Source: Lysinibacillus macroides (GTDB taxonomy: Bacteria > Bacillota > Bacilli > Bacillales_A > Planococcaceae). Taken from it: a stretch of DNA of 64,000 nt. The notes under the pieces are model-generated. The model was not told the DNA's origin. It saw nothing but the letters and a program-made list of their open reading frames with translations, and ran no database searches. Shown in pieces: positions 17,136 through 25,671 of this stretch (the stretch's first letter is position 1; every line of letters starts with the position of its first letter). The stretch lies in assembly GCF_001281525.1 (NCBI RefSeq), contig NZ_LGCI01000005.1, positions 1-64,000 on the forward strand, given 5' to 3'. Made by a program: the position numbers and the translations under genes.

Positions 17136-19109
17136 TTATCTTACCGTATTAATCACTTTAATATAATCTAAACTAATATAAGCTGGCTCTGTATGAAGTT
17201 GATCAGAGATAATTTGACACCAACCATTTAAGCTTGCATCCGTTATAATAACGGGCATATTGCTTTTATTAAACGTGTAGAGTGGGCTTTGACTTGTTGA
17301 TGTATCTGTACGCACGTTGAGCCCAGCTGTTGTTGTCAGAGCAATTTTATAGGGATTGTTAGCATCTTTAAAGCCTAATGCCTTTTCAGCACGATAGTAG
17401 TGTCCAGCGATTTTAGCGCCCCAAAATGGATCAGAGGCATATTTCACATTAAAGCCCATTGCCTTCGAGCCAACAACTGCACCGTTTGTATAACGTCCAC
17501 CAGGTGTAATGTAATTTGGCTGCAAGAACTTTTCAACAAGCTCATTAATATTGGCTTCCACACTATCAAACTTTTTATTGAGCGGATTTGTATCATACAC
17601 ATATAAACCAAATAGATTGTTTAAATTTTGAGCATGATCACTCATTCCATAGGCACTTTCATGCTGGGCAAGCGCTAAAATTAACATCGCATTAATATGA
17701 GCGTTAGCTTCCACTTCTTTTAAGATAGCACCTAAGCCAATTAATTTACTTTTTGTTGTAGCATCTTTATAAATTGAAGCACCCGAGCTTTCAACTTCTG
17801 CTAATTTTTGCAAAATATATTGATCTAGCTCTTCAGCCGTATATTGTGTTTTAGCACGAGCAGGTAGAAATTGATAGTAGTTATAGGCTTCTCCTGCTGA
17901 AGAACCATTCGCATTTGTGAAGTTAATGCCATCCCAGCTAAAGTATTTTTCACCTTGTTTCATAAAGCTAGGAGCCTTCCCATACACATAGCTAGCTGAA
18001 TACTTATTTGATTTGTAATCATATAAAGTATGCTTAATTTCGCCATTTTCATTTGTATAGTAAGAACGCCCTTTCATTAATGCAGAAGGGATTAAGGATA
18101 CGTCAGCCTGCTTTAAATAGCCAACATGGCCCGCTAAGCGTACCTTTACTTGTGTTGCATCACTGTCTAGGTATTCCATCTCAGTATTAGCAGCAACGGC
18201 TATTTGATCCTTAATTGTTTCCGAATATAATGCTACATAGTTATTCGTGACAACATAGCCTGAGGACAGTTTAAGAATTTTGTTATCGCATGTAATGACG
18301 AGTGAATGGTTTGTCAGCGCTTTCTCTGCTGCTTCAAAGCTAGGATAGGATTGCTTCACCACTAAATTACCATTTGAAATTTCCTGAACAATATAGGGGG
18401 TAGTTTGATCGTTATTACCTCCAGTATTTCCATTGTTGTTACTAGAGCTGCCATTGTTCCCATTATTATTGTTACTTTCGGGATAGTCAGGGTTTTGTTG
18501 AACGCTATCAGCAAGAGCGATTAAACGGAAAATAAATGTTGATGCTTCGCCAATTGTGGCATTGTCTCTTGGTAAAAACAGTCCGTTTGAACTGCCTTTA
18601 ATCAGCCCTAGCTGAGCACCGATGGCCACATCTTGTCGGAAATCTTTAAAAATAGTGGCATTATCTTTAAATGTAATAGAAGAAGTGCCTTTTGGAATTT
18701 TTAAATAATCAACAGCTCGGATTAGCATCACAGCCATATGCTCTCTCGAAATACGGGCATTCGGCTTAAAGGAGCCATCTGTGTAGCCAGTAATAATGCC
18801 AGCAGTCGCAGCGAGTTTAATTTCGTCTGCAAATACATATGTGTTGGGGACATCTGTAAAGGTACTATTATTTTTTGTCTCCAAATTTAAAGCCTTTGCT
18901 ATGTATGTAGCAAATTCACCGCGTGTCACCGTATCATTCGGACGATAGCTACCATTTTCATCTTGCAGTAAAGCTTCTTTAGCAATTAAATAACGAAGAC
19001 CACTTTCATGCATATGTCCTGATAGTTCATCAGCATAGGCATTTTGGGGCTGCCACATAATTAGACTGACAAGCATCAGAAGTGATAGAAAAATTGATAG
19101 TTTTCTCAT
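17136..19109 (-). CDS. SLH-domain endo-beta-N-acetylglucosaminidase
   Basis: 657 residues. Signal peptide (KLSIFLSLLMLVSLIMW, cleavage near AYA), then three SLH-like repeats (~30-200; the first lacks its usual beginning), an Asn/Gly/Ser-rich linker (~205-235), an unassigned region (~240-400), a glucosaminidase domain (~415-580) and a C-terminal SH3-like module. The catalytic domain has ALAQHESAYGMSDHAQNLNN, where the Glu of QHES is the expected acid, and NNLFGL, as in LytD/LytG-type enzymes that cut GlcNAc-MurNAc in peptidoglycan. ATG at 19109 has AGGAGGG just upstream. With the amidase on the other strand it forms a convergent pair of SLH-bound autolysins. Confidence 0.9.
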   Translation of the reverse strand: MRKLSIFLSLLMLVSLIMWQPQNAYADELSGHMHESGLRYLIAKEALLQDENGSYRPNDTVTRGEFATYIAKALNLETKNNSTFTDVPNTYVFADEIKLAATAGIITGYTDGSFKPNARISREHMAVMLIRAVDYLKIPKGTSSITFKDNATIFKDFRQDVAIGAQLGLIKGSSNGLFLPRDNATIGEASTFIFRLIALADSVQQNPDYPESNNNNGNNGSSSNNNGNTGGNNDQTTPYIVQEISNGNLVVKQSYPSFEAAEKALTNHSLVITCDNKILKLSSGYVVTNNYVALYSETIKDQIAVAANTEMEYLDSDATQVKVRLAGHVGYLKQADVSLIPSALMKGRSYYTNENGEIKHTLYDYKSNKYSASYVYGKAPSFMKQGEKYFSWDGINFTNANGSSAGEAYNYYQFLPARAKTQYTAEELDQYILQKLAEVESSGASIYKDATTKSKLIGLGAILKEVEANAHINAMLILALAQHESAYGMSDHAQNLNNLFGLYVYDTNPLNKKFDSVEANINELVEKFLQPNYITPGGRYTNGAVVGSKAMGFNVKYASDPFWGAKIAGHYYRAEKALGFKDANNPYKIALTTTAGLNVRTDTSTSQSPLYTFNKSNMPVIITDASLNGWCQIISDQLHTEPAYISLDYIKVINTVR

Positions 19110-19371
19110 ATTTTGACCCTCCTAAACTGATATTATTTTAACAAAGTTATAAAATTGGCATAAGGGTCAAATGATATGAAAAAATATAAAAAGTACCAAT
19201 TTATTATAGGAAATAAGTATGGTTTTATCCAAAGCAAGAGAAAAAGCATCAAAATGGAGATGAGTTTCTTCTATTATATAGTTATTTATGTACGCTCTTG
19301 AAAAGTGAATCTCTTTTTATCGTTATTCGTATAACTAGGAAGTCATCTAAAATAGTAGGAGGGATGAGACA

Positions 19372-19503
19372 ATATGGGTGATAGGCATTCCTTTTTTTAT
19401 CCTTGGTTTTGTGAATAAAGATTGGACATTTATTATTATTGGTCTTGCATTATCAGTGGCTTTTTACGCGGGGAAGAGTAAAGGGAAAACTAAAAATAAA
19501 TAG
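19372..19503 (+). CDS. Possible small membrane protein with a non-standard start
   Basis: A frame ending at TAG 19501-19503 encodes about 42-44 residues: a hydrophobic stretch (VIGIPFFILGF), NKDWTFIIIGLALSVAFYAG, and a lysine-rich tail (KSKGKTKNK). That is one or two membrane helices with a positive end, a common small-protein plan in Bacillales. A strong AGGAGGG at 19357-19363 sits 8 bases before an ATA at 19372, where an ATG would be expected; the first standard start is GTG at 19378, 14 bases away. Either ATA is used, GTG is used, or the start was lost by mutation. A terminator follows directly, which supports a real transcript. Confidence 0.45.
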   Translation: MWVIGIPFFILGFVNKDWTFIIIGLALSVAFYAGKSKGKTKNK

Positions 19504-19515
19504 ATCGCATGTGAG

Positions 19516-19562
19516 AAAGGACTGTTTGAAAAGATATTATCTTTCCAAACAGCCCCTTTTTT
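19516..19562. terminator. Bidirectional terminator between the small ORF and P5C dehydrogenase gene
   Basis: CTGTTTGAAAAG at 19522 pairs (one mismatch) with CTTTCCAAACAG ending at 19552, followed by CCCCTTTTTT. It ends the small ORF on the plus strand and lies just beyond the stop of the minus-strand dehydrogenase gene. Confidence 0.75.
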
Positions 19563-19564
19563 AA

Positions 19565-21109
19565 TTAAAGCATTTCAGAAGTTGTTTTTGCTTGCATGTG
19601 TAATTGTAAGTAGTCTGGCCCACCCGCTTTAGAGTCTGTGCCTGACATATTGAAGCCACCGAATGGTTGGTAGCCTACGATGGCGCCCGTACAGCCACGG
19701 TTGAAGTACAGGTTACCCACATGGAATTCTTCACGTGCTTTTTCAAGGTTCATACGGTTTTTCGTAATGACAGCCCCTGTTAAACCATATTCTGTATCAT
19801 TGGCAATATCAATCGCATGATCGAAGTCTTTTGCTTTAGCAATCGCCACGACTGGCCCAAAGATTTCTTCCTTCATAATACGAGCTGAAGGATCTACATC
19901 TGCAAAGACGGTTGGCTGCACAAAGTAGCCCACTGAATCATCGGCTGTACCACCAGCTACTAGACGACCTTCGCCTTTCCCAATCTCGATATACTCCGTA
20001 ATTTTGTTAAACGCTGCTTGGTCAATTACCGTCGCCATAAAGTTAGTAAAGTCAGTTGGGTCGCCCACTGTTAAAGTGTTTGTTAATTCAACTACACGCT
20101 CCACTACTTGGTCGTAAACATCTTCTACGATTACTACACGAGAACATGCGGAACATTTTTGGCCCGAGAAGCCAAATGCTGATTTTACAATGGATTGTGC
20201 AGCTAGCTCTAAATCAGCTTCTTTATCCACAACGATTGTATCCTTACCGCCCATTTCAGCGATGACACGTTTAATCCAAATTTGTCCTTCATTGACAACG
20301 GATGCACGTTGGTTAATGCGTAAGCCAACATCACGTGAGCCTGTGAAGCTGATAAAGCGTGTTTTTGGATGATCCACTAAATAGTCGCCCACTTCTGCAC
20401 CAGAGCCTGGGACAAAGTTCACCACACCTGCTGGAAGACCAGCTTCTTCTAATACTTCGATAAATTTATACGCAACGATTGGTGTCGTCGAAGCTGGTTT
20501 TAATAACACGGTGTTGCCTGTTACTAATGCTGCAACCGTTGTGCCCGCCATAATCGCAAAGGCAAAGTTCCAAGGAGAAATCACAATACCGATACCTAAT
20601 GGAATATAGTCGTAACGGTTATATTCACCTGGACGGCTTTCCACGGGTTGCCCATCTTTAATACGTAGCATTTGACGTGCATAATATTCCATAAAGTCGA
20701 TTGCTTCTGCTGTATCGGCATCTGCCTCTGCCCATGGTTTGCCCGCTTCCTTTGTTAATAAAGCCGAGAATTCATGTTTACGGCGACGGACAATTGCTGC
20801 TGCCTTGAAGAGCACGTCTGCACGAATAGCTGGATCCACCTTTTTCCATGTTTTAAATGCTTGGTCTGCCTCTTGCATCGCTTTTTCAGCTAGCTCTTGG
20901 CTCGCTTTTGATACGCGACCCACGACTTCTGTTTTCTTGGCAGGGTTATACGAAACGATTTTATCCTCAGTTGTAATGCGCTCGCCACCGATAATAAGTG
21001 GGTAGTCTTGCCCTAAATACCCCTCTACTTTATTTAAAGCCTCTACATAAGCAGTATAGTTCGCCTCTTGTGTAAAATCTGTAAATGGTTCGTGTTTGTA
21101 TGGAATCAT
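19565..21109 (-). CDS. rocA: L-glutamate gamma-semialdehyde (P5C) dehydrogenase
   Basis: 515 residues, the usual length of the RocA/PutC family. It oxidises glutamate semialdehyde (from proline or arginine breakdown) to glutamate with NAD+. Visible aldehyde dehydrogenase features: [14 protein letters not shown] (cofactor fold), [22 protein letters not shown] with the general-base Glu, and [13 protein letters not shown] with the catalytic Cys. ATG at 21109 is chosen because GGAGGAAATTGAC lies directly upstream; an in-frame start 15 codons further up has no such site. Upstream lie two inverted 19-bp near-palindromes and a divergent regulator. putB and putP are nearby, so the protein probably acts in proline use; whether to call it rocA or putC is a matter of naming. 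Confidence 0.95.
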   Translation of the reverse strand: MIPYKHEPFTDFTQEANYTAYVEALNKVEGYLGQDYPLIIGGERITTEDKIVSYNPAKKTEVVGRVSKASQELAEKAMQEADQAFKTWKKVDPAIRADVLFKAAAIVRRRKHEFSALLTKEAGKPWAEADADTAEAIDFMEYYARQMLRIKDGQPVESRPGEYNRYDYIPLGIGIVISPWNFAFAIMAGTTVAALVTGNTVLLKPASTTPIVAYKFIEVLEEAGLPAGVVNFVPGSGAEVGDYLVDHPKTRFISFTGSRDVGLRINQRASVVNEGQIWIKRVIAEMGGKDTIVVDKEADLELAAQSIVKSAFGFSGQKCSACSRVVIVEDVYDQVVERVVELTNTLTVGDPTDFTNFMATVIDQAAFNKITEYIEIGKGEGRLVAGGTADDSVGYFVQPTVFADVDPSARIMKEEIFGPVVAIAKAKDFDHAIDIANDTEYGLTGAVITKNRMNLEKAREEFHVGNLYFNRGCTGAIVGYQPFGGFNMSGTDSKAGGPDYLQLHMQAKTTSEML

Positions 21110-21135
21110 GTCAATTTCCTCCAATAGATAAAAGA

Positions 21136-21154
21136 GTGCCAAATGATTATGCAC
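21136..21154. promoter_or_regulatory. Operator-like near-palindrome, copy 1
   Basis: GTGCCAAATGATTATGCAC, with GTGC/GCAC ends. Its sequence matches the reverse complement of copy 2 at 15 of 19 positions, giving a shared consensus RTGCCAAATRATWWTGCAY. It lies about 27 bases upstream of the P5C dehydrogenase start, where a repressor or activator would act. Confidence 0.6.
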
Positions 21155-21179
21155 TTCTTAAGATTTTGTTAATTATATA

Positions 21180-21198
21180 ATGCAATATTATTTGGCAT
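21180..21198. promoter_or_regulatory. Operator-like near-palindrome, copy 2 (inverted)
   Basis: ATGCAATATTATTTGGCAT, the inverted counterpart of copy 1, with centres 44 bp apart (about four helical turns). It lies between the dehydrogenase gene and the divergent regulator gene at 21282, so both could be controlled from here. Confidence 0.6.
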
Positions 21199-21281
21199 TA
21201 ATCAATATAAATTTTTTAAATTTTCTCATCAGCCTTTTAGATTGGTGTTAGAATAAGCTTAGGAGCATACAGGAGGACAAA

Positions 21282-22613
21282 ATGGATAATAGTATACTAC
21301 TCAGTATTTATAGATATGTTATTGAAAAAGGTGATATGGGCATTTGTGTAGTAGATACAGATGGCAAATTGCTTATATATAATAAAAAAATGCGAGAGCT
21401 AGAAGGCGTTAATGAGGATGAATTTGAGGAGAGGCGAGCACTCGAAATTATTGATTTTGAAACAGAGAAAAGTGATATTTATAAAGTTTTAAATTCTGAA
21501 ACGCCTGTGCTCAATGTAAAAAAAACGTACTGGAATAAAAAAAACCAAGAGGTAACCTACATTAGCAATATTTATCCACTGCATTATGAGGGAGTTTTAG
21601 TAGGGGCGGTGGAATTTGCCCGCGATATTACACAGCTTGAATATATGATGTACCAGCCATTAAGAAGATATGGTGCGCCACTAACCTTTGATATTATTTC
21701 GGCTGTATCAGCAGTGATGAAGGATGTTATTGAAAAGGCAAAAATTGTAGCACTTAGTAGAATGCCTGTTGTGTTAATAGGGGAGTCTGGTACGGGAATT
21801 GATATGATTGCTGAAGGTATTCATCATGATTTAAGCGTAAAAAATGATATGTTTATTGCATTAATTTGCCGTAGAGATGAGGACACGATTTTAAAGCACT
21901 TTGAAAAATACATTGTTGAAAAAGAAAAAATTACGTTCTTTGCTGAGCGGATCGAATATTTATCCATGGCCGCTCAAGAGAAAATTGTGGAGCTTTTCAA
22001 CAACCATCCTAATCATCATCATATGCTAATTGCGAGCGTAGGCAAAGATCCTATTGATTTAATTCAAGCACAAAAGCTATCGAAAAAATTATATCGACTA
22101 TTTTCGGGTATTACGATTTATGTGCCACCGTTGCGAGAGCGAAAAGAAGATATTATGCCCTTTATTGATGACTATTTTAAACGACATCGTGATAGCTTTG
22201 GCTCCTCTATTCAAGGGTTGTCGGAGGAAGTACAAGAAATCTTTTTAGGGTATGACTGGCCTGGGAATTTAAAGGAATTAGAGGTTTTACTGGATGAAAT
22301 TTCCTCGCTTCTAACAAATGAAACAGTAGTTGACTCCCATATGCTACCGGCCCATTTTAGATGGAAAATCCAATATTCCTATGAAAACGGAACAGAGGAG
22401 AAGGCTGATTTATTTATTATTAAAAATCCACACGATATTCGACCACTTGATGTCTACATGAAAGAGGTTGAGGAATATTATATTTCCAAGGCATTGGATT
22501 TTCATCAGGGTAATATTTCAAAAACAGCGGCTGCATTAGGAATACGACGACAAAGCTTACAGTATCGTGTTAAAAACTATAAGCTCAATAAAAAAAGCGA
22601 AAACATTGATTAA
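21282..22613 (+). CDS. PAS/AAA+/Fis-type regulator with a degenerate sigma-54 activator domain
   Basis: 443 residues. Residues ~8-115 form a PAS sensor (MGICVVDTDGKLLIYNKKM). The middle (~135-370) is related to sigma-54 activators (VPPLRERKEDIMPF, YDWPGNLKELE), and the C terminus has a Fis-type HTH (ISKTAAALGIRRQSLQYRVK). Key parts are lost: Walker A reads GESGTGID at 167-174, with Ile where the ATP-binding Lys should be. The Walker B region reads ITFFAERI instead of GTLFLDEI. No GAFTGA loop, needed to contact sigma-54, is present. It probably binds DNA and a ligand without driving sigma-54, perhaps as a repressor or classical activator. Its place beside P5C dehydrogenase, proline dehydrogenase and PutP suggests control of proline use. 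The start has AGGAGG upstream. Confidence 0.85.
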   Translation: MDNSILLSIYRYVIEKGDMGICVVDTDGKLLIYNKKMRELEGVNEDEFEERRALEIIDFETEKSDIYKVLNSETPVLNVKKTYWNKKNQEVTYISNIYPLHYEGVLVGAVEFARDITQLEYMMYQPLRRYGAPLTFDIISAVSAVMKDVIEKAKIVALSRMPVVLIGESGTGIDMIAEGIHHDLSVKNDMFIALICRRDEDTILKHFEKYIVEKEKITFFAERIEYLSMAAQEKIVELFNNHPNHHHMLIASVGKDPIDLIQAQKLSKKLYRLFSGITIYVPPLRERKEDIMPFIDDYFKRHRDSFGSSIQGLSEEVQEIFLGYDWPGNLKELEVLLDEISSLLTNETVVDSHMLPAHFRWKIQYSYENGTEEKADLFIIKNPHDIRPLDVYMKEVEEYYISKALDFHQGNISKTAAALGIRRQSLQYRVKNYKLNKKSENID

Positions 22614-22632
22614 CGATGTTTTCGCTTTTTTG
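22591..22632 (+). terminator. Terminator overlapping the regulator stop codon
   Basis: AGCGAAAACAT at 22595-22605 pairs with ATGTTTTCGCT at 22616-22626, followed by TTTTT. The stop codon of the regulator lies in the loop. Confidence 0.8.
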
Positions 22633-22708
22633 GTGGATAGCATTATTGAACTGATGGATAGATTACCTAAAGTGGTGGATAGAATCGCTCAATAGGTGGA
22701 TCGCCTGT
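22632..22708. repeat. Degenerate 21-bp tandem repeat (4 units), intergenic
   Basis: GGTGGATAG or a close variant recurs at 22632, 22653, 22674 and 22695, exactly 21 bp apart. Read in frame the units give heptads such as VDSIIEL, MDRLPKV and VDRIAQ-stop. A related set with the same heptad pattern occurs at 35852-35914. Both follow a terminator between convergent genes. Confidence 0.7.
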
Positions 22709-22712
22709 AATT

Positions 22713-23687
22713 TTATTTGCTCTTTTTAGATAGACGGCCGAGAGCAAAGGCTACAACACCTAAGCCGATTGCTGTATTTGTTTTTTTATTAAACACTTGC
22801 TTTGTGACAAGTGCTAGATTTTGAGGGCGCTCTGCTAAACGACGCATAAAGTATCCATACCAATCATTACCAAATGGTAAATATGTACAGAAATTATAGC
22901 CTTCATGTGCAAGATCTAACTGCATATCTTTACGGAAACCATAGAGCATTTGGAATTCAAATTTATCATTGGGAATATTATGCTGTTTTACAAATTGCTT
23001 AACAAGATTAATAACATTATGGTCATGTGTAGCGATGGATGTAAATTTCCCGTGCAATAAATGATATTCAATTAGTTTTAGATAATTGCGGTCGATATCA
23101 GCTTTTGATTGATAAGCTACCTCTTCAGCCTCTTTGTAGGCACCTTTTACAATGCGAAGACGGAAATCTTTGTATTTTTCAATGTTTTCGTCTGATTCAA
23201 AGAAATATGCCTGAATAACAGTACCAACATTATTGTACTCTTTGTGTAGCTTATCAAGTAAATCAAATGAGCTATGTAAACGACCATAGTTTTCCATATC
23301 AAAGTTTACAAAAATATTGTATTGATGTGCCAGTGCTACAACCTCTTTTAAGTTTTCATAGCAAAAGTCAATATCAATATCTTGTCCTAGCTGTGAAGGC
23401 TTTAGCGAAATATGTGCATCTAATTGTTCATCATGAATTGCTTGAATCACTGCTAAAATATTATTTTTTGCTGCTGTTGCTGCAGATTTCTCAAAGACGA
23501 ATTCGCCAAGGTTATCTACAGTACAAGAAATGTTTGCACGGTTTAGCTCTTTAATTGTTTGCACAACCTCTGGAATGGATGTGCCTGCTACAACGCTTTG
23601 TGCACCCATGCGTAAACCATATTTTTGGGCAGCGCTATTTAATAATTGGTTTTCTGAAAGTGCGATAAAAAAGTCACGTAATGCCAT
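22713..23687 (-). CDS. putB: Proline dehydrogenase
   Basis: About 324 residues, the usual length of Gram-positive one-domain proline dehydrogenases (FAD-dependent; proline to pyrroline-5-carboxylate at the membrane face). Features: ISLKPSQLGQD, VNFDMENYGRL, RIVKGAYKEAEEVAYQ and the C-terminal LPFGNDWYGYFMRRLAERPQN, where the paired arginines contact the substrate carboxylate in the family. ATG at 23687 is preferred because GGAGG at 23696-23700 lies upstream; longer frames start without a ribosome site. The stretch after the catalytic domain (KTNTAIGLGVVAFALGRLSKK) is hydrophobic and may touch the membrane. It is divergent from putP. Confidence 0.93.
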   Translation of the reverse strand: MALRDFFIALSENQLLNSAAQKYGLRMGAQSVVAGTSIPEVVQTIKELNRANISCTVDNLGEFVFEKSAATAAKNNILAVIQAIHDEQLDAHISLKPSQLGQDIDIDFCYENLKEVVALAHQYNIFVNFDMENYGRLHSSFDLLDKLHKEYNNVGTVIQAYFFESDENIEKYKDFRLRIVKGAYKEAEEVAYQSKADIDRNYLKLIEYHLLHGKFTSIATHDHNVINLVKQFVKQHNIPNDKFEFQMLYGFRKDMQLDLAHEGYNFCTYLPFGNDWYGYFMRRLAERPQNLALVTKQVFNKKTNTAIGLGVVAFALGRLSKKSK

Positions 23688-23727
23688 TAAAATGACCTCC
23701 AAAGTTGAAAATTTTAAATTCTTGGCG

Positions 23728-23733
23728 ATTATA
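23728..23733 (-). promoter_or_regulatory. Sigma-A -10 element for the proline dehydrogenase gene
   Basis: On the minus strand TATAAT sits about 40 bases upstream of the ATG. No strong -35 was found at the ideal distance (TTGTTT is 19 bases upstream), which would fit an activated promoter. Confidence 0.45.
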
Positions 23734-24010
23734 ACACTTTTTTTGAAAAGTAAAACAATAAGATTTTTTTTTAACATTTTTAGAGGTCCCTCTTAGAGAG
23801 CATGAGATAGTGTCTTTATTGACTTTTCCAAGCTCTAAAAATACTTTAAAAATTTTTATTAAAAAAATTGGAACTTTTCAAAATAGTGATTATGCTTTAT
23901 TTTAGAATGCGTAGATTTAATTTTTATGGGGAAAAGGAGGATTATATAGTTTATTTGCACTAAAACATTTTTATTAGCTAACAATCATGACTAAACAAGG
24001 GGGAAAAAAT

Positions 24011-25495
24011 ATGTCAGAAAATGTGTATCAATTACTTGCAATTATTATTTATCTAGTAGCAATGTTAGCCATTGGATGGTATTCATTTGTTAAAACATCG
24101 AATTTAACGGATTATATGCTAGGGGGACGTTCGCTGGGTCCTGCTGTAACAGCGCTTAGTGCGGGTGCCGCAGATATGTCTGGCTGGTTATTGATGGGAT
24201 TACCAGGAGCCATTTATTTATCAGGGATTGTTGAGGCATGGATTGCTATTGGTTTAACAATAGGGGCTTATTTAAACTGGTTATTAGTAGCACCAAGATT
24301 ACGTGTGTACACACAAGTTTCTAACGATTCAATTACAATTCCAAGTTACCTGGATAACCGTTTGCGTGATCATACAAAGCTGATCAGAATTGCATCAGGT
24401 ATTATTATTTTAGTATTCTTTACGTTTTATGTATCATCAGGCATGGTAGCTGGCGGTAAGTTTTTTGATAGCTCCTTCGGCTATGATTATCATACAGGTT
24501 TATTAATTGTATCAGGTGTAGTTGTAGCCTATACATTATTTGGTGGATTTTTAGCTGTTAGTTATACAGACTTTATTCAGGGTTTAACAATGTTTGTTGC
24601 ATTGATTGCCGTTCCTGTATTTGGGCTATTCTTAACAGGTGGACTAGGAGACACGATCGATTCGATTAAAGCCGTTGATCCTGAACATTTAAACTTACTA
24701 CCATCAACACTTACAGCAGCGGCGTTGATTTCTTCGGTAGCATGGGGCTTAGGCTATTTTGGACAACCACATATTATCGTGCGCTTTATGGCGATTACTT
24801 CAGTAAAGGAAACAAAACAGGCTCGACGTATCGGTATTGGCTGGATGATTTTAAGTTTATTTGGTGCTCTTGCAACCGCTTTAGTTGGTGTAGCGTATTT
24901 CCAACAAAATGGAGGAGAGCTAAAGGATGTTGAAACAGTATTTATTGTAATGGGGCAAATTTTATTCCATCCATTTATTGCAGGTATTATGTTAGCTGCT
25001 ATTTTAGCGGCTGTTATGAGTACGATTTCTTCACAATTAATCGTAACATCTTCAGCACTTGTAGAGGATATTTACAAAGCTTTATTCAATAAAACTGCAA
25101 GTGATAAGCATTATGTTTTTGTTGGCCGTATGGCTGTATTAGTCGTATCAATTGTTGCAGGAATTTTAGCATGGAATCCAGATAACTCTGTTTTAAACTT
25201 AGTAAGCTTTGCATGGGCAGGCTTCGGTGCAGCATTCGGTCCAATTATTTTATTATCTTTATATTGGAGAAAATTAACAAATTATGGTGCTATTAGTGGT
25301 ATGATAACAGGTGCAGTGACTGCATTTATTTGGGGTAAGGTAGAGGTCTTAACTTCAGCATTATATGAAATTGTTCCTGGTTTTATCGTATGTTTACTCG
25401 TGGCAGTTGTTGTTAGTCTTATGACATATAAACGAAATCAAGATATTGAAGATGAATTCAATAGCATGGAAAAAATTCTGAAAGAAGAAAGATAG
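24011..25495 (+). CDS. putP: Sodium/proline symporter
   Basis: 494 residues with about 12-13 hydrophobic segments, the sodium:solute symporter plan. Family marks: WYSFVKTSNLTDYMLGGRSL at the start, the GAADMSGWLLMGLPGA segment, GLGYFGQPHIIVRFMAI, and AAVMSTISSQLIVTSSAL, which in PutP holds sodium-binding Ser/Thr. It brings proline into the cell with Na+. ATG at 24011 is chosen because AAGGGGG lies 7 bases upstream; ATG 23987 has none at a proper distance. A second GGAGG at 23936-23940 is not followed by a long frame. It is divergent from putB across an AT-rich gap of 323 bases that contains a 9-base half-site (TGATTATGC, 23887-23895) like the operator pair near rocA. Confidence 0.93.
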   Translation: MSENVYQLLAIIIYLVAMLAIGWYSFVKTSNLTDYMLGGRSLGPAVTALSAGAADMSGWLLMGLPGAIYLSGIVEAWIAIGLTIGAYLNWLLVAPRLRVYTQVSNDSITIPSYLDNRLRDHTKLIRIASGIIILVFFTFYVSSGMVAGGKFFDSSFGYDYHTGLLIVSGVVVAYTLFGGFLAVSYTDFIQGLTMFVALIAVPVFGLFLTGGLGDTIDSIKAVDPEHLNLLPSTLTAAALISSVAWGLGYFGQPHIIVRFMAITSVKETKQARRIGIGWMILSLFGALATALVGVAYFQQNGGELKDVETVFIVMGQILFHPFIAGIMLAAILAAVMSTISSQLIVTSSALVEDIYKALFNKTASDKHYVFVGRMAVLVVSIVAGILAWNPDNSVLNLVSFAWAGFGAAFGPIILLSLYWRKLTNYGAISGMITGAVTAFIWGKVEVLTSALYEIVPGFIVCLLVAVVVSLMTYKRNQDIEDEFNSMEKILKEER

Positions 25496-25542
25496 TAGCT
25501 ATTCTAGTATTCAATTATTTTCATTGATTGAGGTGAATAAAT

Positions 25543-25599
25543 ATGCTATGGACGCCATTATTTGAAAATGATGTACCATCCCCACTTTTCTGCTCTTAG
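25543..25599 (+). CDS. Possible 18-codon leader peptide upstream of the EamA transporter gene
   Basis: ATG at 25543 has GAGGTGAA about 6 bases upstream and reads MLWTPLFENDVPSPLFCS to TAG. It lies about 75 bases before the next transporter gene, in a leader with a further GGAGGAAAGGTG stretch. A translated leader or spurious frame are both possible; support is the ribosome site only. Confidence 0.3.
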   Translation: MLWTPLFENDVPSPLFCS

Positions 25600-25671
25600 T
25601 GGAGGAAAGGTGAGAACTTCTCTCTGTTAAGGGCTGTCATCAACCTAAATAACAGACGGGGGGGAATTTAA

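Noticed and set aside
21110..21281. Sigma-54 (-24/-12) promoter next to the activator-like regulator
   Set aside because: TGGCAC and TTGGCAT are present but no TTGC-type -12 box at the correct spacing; they are parts of the 19-bp operator-like sites.
25496..25671. T-box or amino-acid riboswitch before the EamA gene
   Set aside because: No T-box sequence, specifier loop or terminator/antiterminator pair could be found.
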